Assembly: GCA_964581605.1 (NCBI GenBank)
Contig: CAZOPF010000028.1
Span: 1 to 56,465, forward strand
Length of the DNA: 56,465 nt
Direction of reading: 5' to 3'
From: CAADGU01 sp964581605
GTDB lineage: Bacteria > Chloroflexota > Anaerolineae > Promineifilales > Promineifilaceae
Part shown: positions 33,624 through 41,878 of the stretch, one piece after another
How positions within the stretch are numbered: position 1 is the stretch's first letter
How the letters are laid out: each line of letters begins with the position of its first letter
Translations under genes and position numbers: made by a program
The notes under the pieces: model-generated
What the model saw: only the letters and a program-made list of their open reading frames with translations
Told to the model about the DNA's origin: nothing
The model's database searches: none

Positions 33624-36092
33624 ATGCCCGAAAAACAACTAACCTTTCCCGTCGTTGGGATGACCTGCGCCAACTGCGTAACGGCCGTTGAGCGCAGCGC
33701 CAAAAAGGTGGAGGGCGTCACCGACGCGGCCGTGAACTTTGCCAGTGAAAAGGTGACGGTGACGTTTGACACGGCCGTGACCACTCCCCAATCGCTCACC
33801 ACCAACCTCGTGCAGCGCATCCAGCGCGCTGGCTATGAAATCCCCACCGCCACCATCGAACTGCCGCTGTTGGGCATGACCTGCGCCAACTGTGCCCAAA
33901 CCATCGAACGGCGGCTGAACAAGGTGGATGGTGTGCTGGATGTTTCCGTTAACCTGGCCAATGAAAAGGCGCAGGTGACGGTGGTTTCGGGGGTAGCCAC
34001 AAGAAGTGATCTGGTCACGGCCGTGCGCCGCGCCGGTTACGATGTGGTGGAGACAACAACGGATAAAGGAGTGGAGGATGCCGAAGCGGCCGCCCGCCGC
34101 GCCGAATACAATCACCAGAAAAAGCGGCTCATCGTTGGCCTCGTTTTTTCCATCCCCCTCTTTGTCCTCAGCATGGCGCGGGATTTTAACCTGCTGGGCG
34201 ATTGGTCACACGCCAACTGGGTCAACTGGCTCTTTTTTGCCCTGGCTACCCCGGTGCAAACCTATGTTTGTGGGGATTATTACACCGGCGCAGCCAAAAG
34301 CCTGCGCAACCACAGCGCCAATATGGATGTGCTGGTGGCGTTGGGGTCATCGGTAGCCTACATTTACAGCGTGGCCGTGCTGCTGGCGCTGACCGCCGGT
34401 TCCATGGCGCTCGGCCACCACGTCTACTTTGAAACCTCAGCGATGATCATCACCCTGGTGACGCTGGGCAAGGTGCTGGAAAGCCGCGCTAAAGGAGAGA
34501 CCAGCGCGGCCATCAAAAAGTTGATGGGCTTGCAGCCCAAGACGGCCCGCCGCCTGCAGGATGGGGTGGAGCAAGATGTGCCCATTGAGCAGGTACAGGT
34601 GGGGGATGTGCTGTTGGTGCGTCCTGGTGAAAAGATTCCGGTGGATGGCGTGGTGCTGGACGGCCGTTCCACCATTGACGAGAGTATGCTGACCGGCGAA
34701 TCGCTGCCGGTAGAAAAACAGCCGGGTGATGCGGTGATTGGGGCCACCATCAACAAACAGGGTTTGCTGATGATGCAGGCCACGAAGGTGGGCAAAGAGA
34801 CGGCGCTGGCGCAAATTATCAAGATGGTGGAGCAGGCGCAGGGCAGCAAAGCGCCCATCCAGCGCCAGGTTGACCGGGTGACGGCTTATTTTGTGCCTGC
34901 GGTGGTGGGCATTGCCCTGCTCACCTTCCTGGTCTGGTATGTGGCGACGGGCGATTTTACGGCGGCGCTGCTGCGGCTGACGGCCGTGCTGGTTATTGCC
35001 TGCCCCTGCGCCATGGGCCTCGCCACACCCACCTCCATCATGGTGGGCATGGGCAAAGGGGCCGAACACGGCATCCTTTTTAAGGACAGCGCGGCCTTAG
35101 AACTACTGCAAAAGGTCACGGCCGTGCTGCTGGATAAAACGGGCACCATTACAAAGGGGGAACCGGCGGTGACGGATTTAGTGAGCAGTGAGCGGTTAGC
35201 AGTGAGCAGTGAAGATCTGCTACGTTTGGCGGCTTCCGCGGAGCGCGGTTCGGAGCATCCGTTGGGAGAGGCAATTGTGCGGGCGGCGCAGGAGAGAGGG
35301 CTGGCTTTGAGTGTACCGGCCCGTTTTGAAGCAGTGGCGGGGCAGGGGATCAAGGCGGAGGTGGACGGCCGTGCCATTCTGTTGGGCAATTTGCGGCTGA
35401 TGCAGCAAGAAAATGTGCATTTGAACGGGCTGGAAGCGAAAGCGGCCGACCTGCAAAACCAGGCGCGTACCGCCATGTGGCTGGCGGTGGATGGGCAGGC
35501 CAGCGCCCTCATTGGCGTGGCCGACACCATTAAGGACGGCTCCCCAGAGGCGGTGGCGGAGATGCAAAGGTTGGGGCTGACGGCCGTGATGATCACCGGC
35601 GACAACGAAGCCACGGCCCAGGCTATTGCCGCCGAAGCGGGCCTGGATCGTTATCTGGCCGAGGTACTGCCCGGCGATAAAGCGGCCAAAGTACAGTCAT
35701 TGCAGTCCGAGGGGTATGTGGTGGCCATGGTGGGCGACGGCATCAACGATGCGCCCGCGCTGGCCCAGGCCGATGTGGGGCTGGCAATTGGCACGGGTAC
35801 GGACATCGCCATGGAAACGGCCGACGTCACCCTCATGCGCGGCGATTTACGCACCGTGCCCCAGGCCATCTACCTCTCCAAAGCGACCATGAAAAACATC
35901 CGCGAAAATCTGGTATGGGCCTTTGGCTACAACGTGGTGCTGATTCCCATTGCGGCCGGCGTGCTGGCTCCGTTTGAGTGGGCGCCGGACTTTTTGCGCC
36001 AGCTTAGCCCCATTCTGGCGGCCGGGGCCATGGCCTTCTCCAGCGTCAGCGTCGTCACCAACTCTCTCCGCCTGCGGCGGGTCAAGCTGTAA
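33624..36092 (+). CDS. copA: Copper-translocating P-type ATPase
   Basis: This P1B-type ATPase exports Cu(I) across the membrane. Two N-terminal HMA domains carry GMTCANC at 12-18 and 84-90. Eight membrane helices are expected, with the transport motif CPC at 460-462, the phosphorylated D504 in DKTGTITKGEP, the TGE motif in MLTGESLPVEKQPGD, and GDGINDAPALAQADVG in the hinge. It has 822 residues. ATG 33624 is chosen since the frame upstream is intergenic repeat; no good ribosome binding site is visible. Residues about 519-531 (LVSSERLAVSSED) are encoded by five GTGAGCA-type heptamers, just after the phosphorylation site region. It completes the csoR-copZ-copA operon. Confidence 0.95.
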   Translation: MPEKQLTFPVVGMTCANCVTAVERSAKKVEGVTDAAVNFASEKVTVTFDTAVTTPQSLTTNLVQRIQRAGYEIPTATIELPLLGMTCANCAQTIERRLNKVDGVLDVSVNLANEKAQVTVVSGVATRSDLVTAVRRAGYDVVETTTDKGVEDAEAAARRAEYNHQKKRLIVGLVFSIPLFVLSMARDFNLLGDWSHANWVNWLFFALATPVQTYVCGDYYTGAAKSLRNHSANMDVLVALGSSVAYIYSVAVLLALTAGSMALGHHVYFETSAMIITLVTLGKVLESRAKGETSAAIKKLMGLQPKTARRLQDGVEQDVPIEQVQVGDVLLVRPGEKIPVDGVVLDGRSTIDESMLTGESLPVEKQPGDAVIGATINKQGLLMMQATKVGKETALAQIIKMVEQAQGSKAPIQRQVDRVTAYFVPAVVGIALLTFLVWYVATGDFTAALLRLTAVLVIACPCAMGLATPTSIMVGMGKGAEHGILFKDSAALELLQKVTAVLLDKTGTITKGEPAVTDLVSSERLAVSSEDLLRLAASAERGSEHPLGEAIVRAAQERGLALSVPARFEAVAGQGIKAEVDGRAILLGNLRLMQQENVHLNGLEAKAADLQNQARTAMWLAVDGQASALIGVADTIKDGSPEAVAEMQRLGLTAVMITGDNEATAQAIAAEAGLDRYLAEVLPGDKAAKVQSLQSEGYVVAMVGDGINDAPALAQADVGLAIGTGTDIAMETADVTLMRGDLRTVPQAIYLSKATMKNIRENLVWAFGYNVVLIPIAAGVLAPFEWAPDFLRQLSPILAAGAMAFSSVSVVTNSLRLRRVKL
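35181..35215 (+). repeat. GTGAGCA heptamer array inside copA
   Basis: Five consecutive heptamers, GTGAGCA, GTGAGCG, GTTAGCA, GTGAGCA and GTGAAGA, are read in frame. The same heptamer forms intergenic arrays at 38512-38560 (as TGCTCAC) and 56400-56462. Confidence 0.9.
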
Positions 36093-36196
36093 TCGGGATG
36101 TGGAAAAGCTGCTACCAGATATCCAACTTCCCAAAGAAATCGGATGTCTGACAGGAAAGAGTAAAAATTTCGTTTTTGCAATAGAGATTGGGGTGA

Positions 36197-36565
36197 TTAG
36201 CCCAGGCTGTTCACAAAGACCTGTCCACGTTCAGAAAATTCAATGATCAGCTCACAATCTGCCAATAGAGACGTTCCTAAAAGTGGACGCTGACCAATCC
36301 CTAATAGCGGGATTTGCCGCTCAACACCGTTCCACATAATCGTGACGAGAAACACATCCAATTCAACGGTGCTGGAATCCGCGAGATCCGCCGGGATTCG
36401 ATGTAAAAACGGTAATCGTAGGGTGTTAACGGCCGTTAACGGCAGCGTCAGAAATCCCGTAAACCCCGTATCTATGACAAACTCAATAGCCAGGTCTGGT
36501 TGCCCTGGCGGTCGCAAAACCACTGGCAACCAGGCGTGAAGGTTGGTGACATGACCCGTCATCAT
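36197..36565 (-). CDS. Retropepsin-like (clan AA) aspartic protease-like protein
   Basis: This is a 122-residue protein with the aspartic-protease half-domain pattern: FVIDTGFTGFLTLP (DTG near residue 33) and a later hydrophobic-Gly turn, PLLGTSLLADCEL, near residue 93. Retropepsin-like proteins work as homodimers. No signal or membrane segment is visible. The start ATG overlaps the stop of the upstream small gene by four bases (ATGA), so the two are translationally coupled. Pairs like this, a short acidic protein and a clan-AA protein, recur in cyanobacteria and Chloroflexota as I remember them, without an established role. Confidence 0.7.
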   Translation of the reverse strand: MMTGHVTNLHAWLPVVLRPPGQPDLAIEFVIDTGFTGFLTLPLTAVNTLRLPFLHRIPADLADSSTVELDVFLVTIMWNGVERQIPLLGIGQRPLLGTSLLADCELIIEFSERGQVFVNSLG

Positions 36566-36831
36566 AGCGTCGTGCGTTCGACCATTCCGGCAAATGACTC
36601 TACCGTTTTGTAACCGATCCGCATGGCGTATAACGTTGCTTCTGGATGCCGTTCTTGCAAACGCTGAGAAGCTTCAATGCCCAGGTCATCAATCTCATAA
36701 TCGCCACTTGTCACGTCCATCACAATCATTTTGCCGATATTGTGTGGCGTCTCCACTTCTGGGCGAAGATATTCATATAGCTCTCGCGCCAGGCTGCCTA
36801 ATTCGGTATCTACTTGATTTATTTTTGACAT
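36562..36831 (-). CDS. Small hypothetical partner of the clan-AA protein
   Basis: This 89-residue protein has no family that I recognise. It has an N-terminal helix (TELGSLARELYEYLRPEV), a middle segment with MIVMDVTSGDYEIDDLGIEASQRLQERHP and a final strand-rich part (ATLYAMRIGYKTVESFAG). ATG 36831 follows AGGAGA. Its stop overlaps the start of the protease-like gene, so they form an operon. The arrangement resembles two-gene accessory modules, but there is no evidence of toxicity or antitoxin function. Confidence 0.65.
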   Translation of the reverse strand: MSKINQVDTELGSLARELYEYLRPEVETPHNIGKMIVMDVTSGDYEIDDLGIEASQRLQERHPEATLYAMRIGYKTVESFAGMVERTTL

Positions 36832-37032
36832 GGCCTGATCTCCTGTAATCTATTGATTCGGGCCTGATTATACCATGACTATTTTCGTCCAATGACAACC
36901 GTAACAAAACTTTATTTCAAAGTCTGGCAACTATTGTTTACTATGTTCGTATACGGCCGTTGGCTGCATTTTTTCGCAGTTGTGGTATCTTTGGAATCTG
37001 TTTAACTCGATTCAACAAAAGGTGGACAAACT

Positions 37033-37803
37033 ATGGATTGGATAACCGACCCTCGTGCCTGGGTTGCTCTGGCAACTCTCGTCTCTCTGGAATTGGTTTT
37101 GGGCGTAGATAATGTCATTTTCATTTCCATCCTGGCTGGCAAACTGCCCAAAGAGCAGCAGTCCAAAGCTCGCCGTACTGGTCTGGCGTTGGCTGTACTC
37201 TCACGCATTTTGCTGCTCTTTTCGCTCTCCTGGATCATTGGGCTGACGGAGCCGATATTTGCAATAGGTGATTTTGTAATTTCGGGGCGAGACCTGATAT
37301 TGTTTTTGGGTGGCCTGTTCTTAATGGGGAAGGCTACATATGAGATTCACCAAAAGCTGGAAGGGGCGGAGGGCCATGCGTCGGATGCGGTCAAGGCCTC
37401 GTTTGCCAGCGTTATTTTCCAGGTACTTTTGTTGGATGTGGTCTTTTCACTGGATTCGGTGATCACGGCCGTAGGCATGGTAGAGGAAATCGCCATTATG
37501 GTCATCGCCGTGTTGGTGGCTGCTACCGTGATGATCATCTCCGCCGACCCGATTGGTAACTTCGTGGAAAACCACCCTACCGTCAAAATGCTGGCCCTCT
37601 CCTTCCTGCTGCTGATTGGGTTTACGCTCATCGTGGAAGGGCTGCACCAACACATTCCCAAAGGGTATATCTATTTCGCCATGGGCTTTTCCGTGTTTGT
37701 GGAGTTCCTCAACCTGCGTATGCGCAAGAGCCGCGACCCGATCAAACTCCATCAGCCCTATGCCCCGGTTGACCATAGCCAAACGGCCGCGGGAACAGAT
37801 TAA
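37033..37803 (+). CDS. TerC-family integral membrane protein
   Basis: This is a 256-residue membrane protein with about seven hydrophobic segments, of the TerC/Alx/YkoY family linked to manganese or other metal-ion export and, in some bacteria, tellurite resistance. The family's buried acidic motifs are present: LGVDNVIFISILAG in helix 1 and FSLDSVITAVGM in the middle. ATG 37033 follows AAAGGTGG. I looked for a yybP-ykoY manganese riboswitch in the 200 bases upstream and saw none. It lies downstream of the copper operon, but a divergent gene pair separates them. Confidence 0.88.
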   Translation: MDWITDPRAWVALATLVSLELVLGVDNVIFISILAGKLPKEQQSKARRTGLALAVLSRILLLFSLSWIIGLTEPIFAIGDFVISGRDLILFLGGLFLMGKATYEIHQKLEGAEGHASDAVKASFASVIFQVLLLDVVFSLDSVITAVGMVEEIAIMVIAVLVAATVMIISADPIGNFVENHPTVKMLALSFLLLIGFTLIVEGLHQHIPKGYIYFAMGFSVFVEFLNLRMRKSRDPIKLHQPYAPVDHSQTAAGTD

Positions 37804-37826
37804 AAACCAGTAGGAATAGCTCGAAA

Positions 37827-38498
37827 GTGGCAAGAAACGATTACTTAGGCCGGTCATTGCCGCGAAGGCGGGAACCTATCGGGTGGTGGATGCCCACCTG
37901 CGTGGGCATGACGCTGTTATTGCTGGTAATCGCCCTGGGGAGTTGTAGTGGGTCGCCAACGGCCGTGCCTTCACCCACCACTGTGCCACCCACTGCCACG
38001 CCATTGCCCTCCAACCCCACACCCGCTCCGTTTGTTCTCACCAGCCCGGCCTTTGCCGCCAATGGCGAGATTCCCACCCGCCATGCCTGCCATGGCGAAG
38101 ATTTGTCCCCAGAACTGGCCTGGGGCACACCACCCGCCGGGACGCAAAGCCTGGTGCTGATGATGGATGACCCGGATGCGGTGCCCGTCGCTGGCCGCGT
38201 GTGGGATCATTGGGTGTTGTTTAACATTCCACCAGGAACGGCCGGTTTGCCAGAGGGTCTGCCGCACGAAGAGGAGTTGGCGGATGGGAGCGTTCACGGC
38301 CGTAACAGTTCCTTCCAATCCTACTACGCCGGCCCCTGTCCCCCTTCCGGCCAGACACACGGCTACGTTTTCACCCTCTATGCCCTGGATACCCGGCTCA
38401 ACCTGGAACCGGGCGCTGCCAAACAGCAGCTTCTGGACGCGATGGCAGGGCACATGTTGGCACAAACGGAATTGGTAGGAATGTATACCTCCCCGTGA
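37827..38498 (+). CDS. PEBP (YbhB/YbcL) family lipoprotein
   Basis: This protein of up to 223 residues has a phosphatidylethanolamine-binding-protein fold of the bacterial YbhB/YbcL type. The core DDPDAVPVAGRVWDHWVLFNIP, then GRNSSFQSYYAGPCPPSGQTHGYVFTLYALD, is canonical; the fold's role in bacteria is unsettled. A lipobox LGSC (Cys40) and a Pro/Thr stalk (44-67) suggest a lipid-anchored exported form. The first 28 residues (SLPRRREP, MPTCVGMT) are the translation of a widespread palindromic intergenic element, which here supplies the positive charges of the signal peptide. The start could instead be ATG at 37890 or 37908. GTG 37827 is the longest option. Confidence 0.8.
   Translation: MARNDYLGRSLPRRREPIGWWMPTCVGMTLLLLVIALGSCSGSPTAVPSPTTVPPTATPLPSNPTPAPFVLTSPAFAANGEIPTRHACHGEDLSPELAWGTPPAGTQSLVLMMDDPDAVPVAGRVWDHWVLFNIPPGTAGLPEGLPHEEELADGSVHGRNSSFQSYYAGPCPPSGQTHGYVFTLYALDTRLNLEPGAAKQQLLDAMAGHMLAQTELVGMYTSP
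37851..37913 (+). repeat. REP-like element (CGTCATTCCCGCGAAGGCGGG type)
   Basis: GTCATTGCCGCGAAGGCGGGAACC and TGCCCACCTGCGTGGGCATGACG match a palindromic repeat common in many bacterial genomes, recognisable by its translation SLPRRRES and MPTCVGMT. A fragment (GTCGTCATTCCCATTGGATTC) is near 49871-49891. Confidence 0.7.
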
Positions 38499-38511
38499 GT
38501 GAACAGTAGAC

Positions 38512-38560
38512 TGCTCACTGCTCACTGCTCACTGCTCACTGCTCACTGCTCACTGCTCAC
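38512..38560. repeat. Seven perfect TGCTCAC heptamers
   Basis: Forty-nine bases are exactly seven copies of TGCTCAC (GTGAGCA on the other strand). The array lies between the PEBP lipoprotein and the convergent WD40-TIR gene, and its edge overlaps the last codon of that gene. Confidence 0.95.
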
Positions 38561-41550
38561 TGATTACTGATAACCGCCTTCGGTCTGGCCTGAACAAAAG
38601 AGGCCAGCATATCCGCCCCAGCTGCGCTTTGATCCCGCCAGTTGACTTGCAAAATACCGTCGGGAAAGTGCATTCCTTCCGGGCAGCCGGGCAGAGCCAC
38701 AATCACAAAGGGGCCAATTCCCTGGCTCACAAAATGCTGTAATAATTTGACCGTCTCGTTATCCCGCCAGGGCACTTTGCCACGCCCCACGCAAATGGCG
38801 ACGGAGCGAATGTGCGCCAGCGTATCGGCCGTAACCGATTGCGTCGGTGGCAGCAGCCAGGGCAAGACGCCCCGTTCGCGCAGTTGGTCGGCAATCGCTT
38901 TCACGGCCGTGCCATCCGCATCGTTGTAACACAAAAAGACATCATAATCGTTGGTTGTCACCTTGCCTTTCAAGATGAGTTCGGCCACATCCCGGTTGCG
39001 GTGGGCGTCGGCGGCCTCGTCCATCTCGGCCACAACCGAAGTAACCGGCTGCGACAGCCGTTCCCGCCCATCCAGCAACGAGATGGGATGATCACAAACC
39101 GGGCAGTTCATTTGCTTCAGCCCCCGCGCCCGCCGCGCCGCCACCTGCTGCGCCGTCATCGGCACGCTGCATTGCTCACAGGTGAACAGCCGCTCCCGTG
39201 TCACCGAGCCGGGCAGTGCCCGCCGTTCCAGATGCACGGCCACATAATCTTCAAACTGATAACGGGTGGCTTCGCTGGCCGCTTCGTCAAAAAAGAGTGT
39301 TAACTCCGCCATGCCTTCGTCTAATTCGCGCAGATACAGGCCACAGACGCCGCCCACGGTGGCGGTAAAAGTGGCCGCGTTTTGCCACATCTCTTTCTTT
39401 TCAAAAAGGCGGCTGTGGGCCAGGCGCACGGTGAGAACCGCGTAAATGTTGCGCACGGGGCCTTCAAAGGTGAAACGGATGGTCTTACCGGGCACATCAG
39501 GTACGGCCGGGCCGGGGCGGGTAAATTTGGAGGGGAAAATCAAATCGGCGCCCGTTTCGCCCGGCTCTTTGAGGATGATTTCATGGCGGATGAGTTCTTC
39601 AACGGTGGCGATGAGCAGCAATTTTTGTTGTTGCGGGTTGGTGTGATTGGTGTGGCTGGGGGTGAGGTAACGGCCGTTTAATACCTCTGTTTCCGCCAAT
39701 GTGCCCAGGCCATCGGCGCTGTTTTGGGCGGCATTCACCAGGTCAGAGGCATAGGCGTCCAGCAGTTCCGGTTGCAGCAGCACATAGCTGCCAAAGCGCA
39801 GTTTCCGCACCAGTCCCCGATTTTCCATGCGGCTGAGCGCCGTTTCAAAACGCGCCTGCAAATCCCCGGCCGATTGGTGCGGGTGCGTCTGGCAGAAGAG
39901 ACGGAACAGATCGTCTGTAGTGGAAAGGACGTGGCCGCTCTTTTTCTGCTCAATGAAAAATTGTTTGATCGCCTGGAACAGTTCATTGGAACTGACGTGG
40001 GGGCGAGATTCCCAATCAATGCCCTGGCGAATGGCTTCGCGCAGTTCGGGGATTTGCCACCCTTCTTTGGCGCTGGTTTCAAAGTAGCCATCGAACCCCA
40101 TTTCCCGCACCAGGCTGCGCAGATGGCTGTGCCAGACGGAAACGCCGCTGATGTCGGCGCGGGCGGCCACCAGATATTTGGTCATGGGCAGGGCGGTATC
40201 TCCCTGGCGGTGCATTGCCTGGCGCAGTGCTCGATCCCAATGGCGCACACCGGCCAGCGGCTCCACCTCGTTGTTGGCATCAAAGACAACCAGGGCGACG
40301 GCGACCTCGTTCAAATGGAGTTGGTTGGTGAGGCGGTAGCCGGGCTGCCCGGCCAGGTCCCAGAGCAGGGTTTCGCGGGTTTCCTGACGGCCGTCCGGCA
40401 GCGTAATCGTCTCGTTGCTAAATGTCCATACTTTGCAGCCGTGTGTGGAGCCGGTATTCACCCAGGGGCGGCCAGACAGCACCAGCCCCAGGCCCGATTT
40501 GCCGACGCCGGTATCCCCCACCAGCACCACTTTGGCATTGCGGTAATGCCAGGTTTCGGTGGTGAAATTGGCGCCCAGCAGGGTCATATCGTCCAGATGC
40601 CAGACGCGAATGGTGCGGTCGCCGGCGCCGAGGGTGGTCAGCAGGGGCATTTGGGGGTGAAAGGCCAGGGCGGTGTTCAAATCGGATTTGAGCGGCTCGT
40701 CCAGAGTGGCGACCAGTTCCCAGGTGTCGCAGCGCCACAGCCGCACGGTGCCATCGCGGGATTTGGAGGCCAACAAGGCGCCATCGGGCGAGAAGCGCAC
40801 ACAGAGCACCAGGTCGGTGTGCCCTTCCAGCACGGCATGAAGCCGCCCCGCGCCCGCATCCCACAGGCGGATGGTCATATCGTCGGAAGCGGAGGCCAGC
40901 AATGTGCCATCGGGCGACCAGGCGATGTGGTTCACAATGTCGAAATGGCCGCGCAGTTTGCGGAACAATTTGCCCTGGCGCATATCCCAAAAGGAGATGG
41001 TTTTGTCGCGGGAGGCGGCGGCCAGAATGTGGCCGTCGGGCGACCAGGCCACGCTCATAATCCAATCCTGGTGGCCGCTGAATTCCTGGCTGGCCCAGTC
41101 GTTGGCGCTGTCCCACAGGCGGATGGTGCGATCAAAGGAGCCGGAAGCGAGGACACGGCCGTCGGGCGACCAGGCCACGCTGTAAATGGGGCCGGTGTGC
41201 CCGACCAGATCGCGGATGGGTTCACCGGTACGGCCGTTGGTCAATCGTATCGTTTCATCATTAGCGCCGGTGGCCAGCAGGCGGCCGTCGGGCGACCAGC
41301 TCACGCAAAAGACATAATCGGCATGGCTGACGGGGATGCCCACCATGTGCTCGCCTTGCAGCCGCCAGAGGCGGGCGGTGCGGTCAGCGGAAACAGAAGC
41401 CAGGGTACGGCCGTCGGGCGACCAGGCCAGTTCATACACAACGTTGTGGTGGCCGCGCAATTTATGGCGCAACGCAAAACCATCCGGGGCCGCTTCCAGA
41501 GCAATGGGTACGGTAATGACATGCGCTTCGTCCAGATGTTGGTCAATCAT
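38557..41550 (-). CDS. WD40 - Ras-like GTPase - zinc ribbon - TIR protein
   Basis: This is a 997-residue multidomain protein. Seven or more WD40 repeats (about 25-320, each with a WSPDG turn and a TIRLWD-type strand) form a propeller. A Ras/Roc-like GTPase follows, with P-loop GDTGVGKS (345-352), G3 DLAGQ (398-402) and G5 ETSAKEG (491-497); the G4 is a weak AARAD. The region 510-780 includes winged-helix-like and beta segments. A zinc ribbon has C791, C794, C816 and C819. A TIR domain spans about 868-985, starting NDYDVFLCYNDADG, with W928 and E932 in PWRDNE at the position of the NADase Glu. ATG 41550 follows GAGGT. The gene stands alone. A role in signalling or defence is an inference. Confidence 0.85.
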   Translation of the reverse strand: MIDQHLDEAHVITVPIALEAAPDGFALRHKLRGHHNVVYELAWSPDGRTLASVSADRTARLWRLQGEHMVGIPVSHADYVFCVSWSPDGRLLATGANDETIRLTNGRTGEPIRDLVGHTGPIYSVAWSPDGRVLASGSFDRTIRLWDSANDWASQEFSGHQDWIMSVAWSPDGHILAAASRDKTISFWDMRQGKLFRKLRGHFDIVNHIAWSPDGTLLASASDDMTIRLWDAGAGRLHAVLEGHTDLVLCVRFSPDGALLASKSRDGTVRLWRCDTWELVATLDEPLKSDLNTALAFHPQMPLLTTLGAGDRTIRVWHLDDMTLLGANFTTETWHYRNAKVVLVGDTGVGKSGLGLVLSGRPWVNTGSTHGCKVWTFSNETITLPDGRQETRETLLWDLAGQPGYRLTNQLHLNEVAVALVVFDANNEVEPLAGVRHWDRALRQAMHRQGDTALPMTKYLVAARADISGVSVWHSHLRSLVREMGFDGYFETSAKEGWQIPELREAIRQGIDWESRPHVSSNELFQAIKQFFIEQKKSGHVLSTTDDLFRLFCQTHPHQSAGDLQARFETALSRMENRGLVRKLRFGSYVLLQPELLDAYASDLVNAAQNSADGLGTLAETEVLNGRYLTPSHTNHTNPQQQKLLLIATVEELIRHEIILKEPGETGADLIFPSKFTRPGPAVPDVPGKTIRFTFEGPVRNIYAVLTVRLAHSRLFEKKEMWQNAATFTATVGGVCGLYLRELDEGMAELTLFFDEAASEATRYQFEDYVAVHLERRALPGSVTRERLFTCEQCSVPMTAQQVAARRARGLKQMNCPVCDHPISLLDGRERLSQPVTSVVAEMDEAADAHRNRDVAELILKGKVTTNDYDVFLCYNDADGTAVKAIADQLRERGVLPWLLPPTQSVTADTLAHIRSVAICVGRGKVPWRDNETVKLLQHFVSQGIGPFVIVALPGCPEGMHFPDGILQVNWRDQSAAGADMLASFVQARPKAVISNQ

Positions 41551-41878
41551 AGGTACAACCTCGGCCTGGTTATTGCGCTTCGTTTAGAAGATAAAAGGCT
41601 AAATAACTCACTAAAAATTAGGGACCCCCAATTGAAAGTGATAGAAAATATGCAGAACAAGGGGGTTGAAAGCTTGTGCGCAAAAGGACAACAACCAGAT
41701 GAATTTTCAGCACTACATTTGTCGTTATTGTAGCCAGAATTGCCTGGAAAATGAAGTGGGTGGGGCTATTCTCATTTTGCCCAAGTCTCCGATGTTGTGC
41801 AGGGTGTTATGCCAGTTGTGGTAAGACGGAGTGCGTGGTAATGTACGTCCACTTGACCATGACCTATTGGAGCAGCTC
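41551..41878 (+). other. AT-rich gap between WD40-TIR gene and sugar-acid genes
   Basis: The gap of about 330 bases has lower GC than its neighbours. It holds a cysteine-rich small reading frame (41699-41824) and otherwise nothing I can identify. Confidence 0.4.
41699..41824 (+). pseudogene. Small cysteine-rich (zinc-ribbon-like) frame, probably frameshifted
   Basis: ATG 41699 has AAAGGAC upstream and gives 41 residues: HYICRYCSQNC near the start and MLCRVLCQLW at the stop. In another frame the sequence continues as CGKTECVVMYVHL, so a one- or two-base change near 41817 would join CxxC pairs into a zinc ribbon of about 60 residues. It may be a decayed gene, or a base may be missing from the assembly. 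Confidence 0.4.

Noticed and set aside
36832..37032. Manganese (yybP-ykoY) riboswitch upstream of the TerC-like gene
   Set aside because: I did not find the conserved paired elements in the 200-base leader.
39724..41733. A 669-codon open frame on the plus strand opposite the WD40-TIR gene
   Set aside because: It is antisense to a gene with clear WD40, GTPase and TIR motifs. The frame stays open because the repeated WSPDG codons and ACGGCCGT motifs leave few stops on the other strand; the translation has no recognisable domain.
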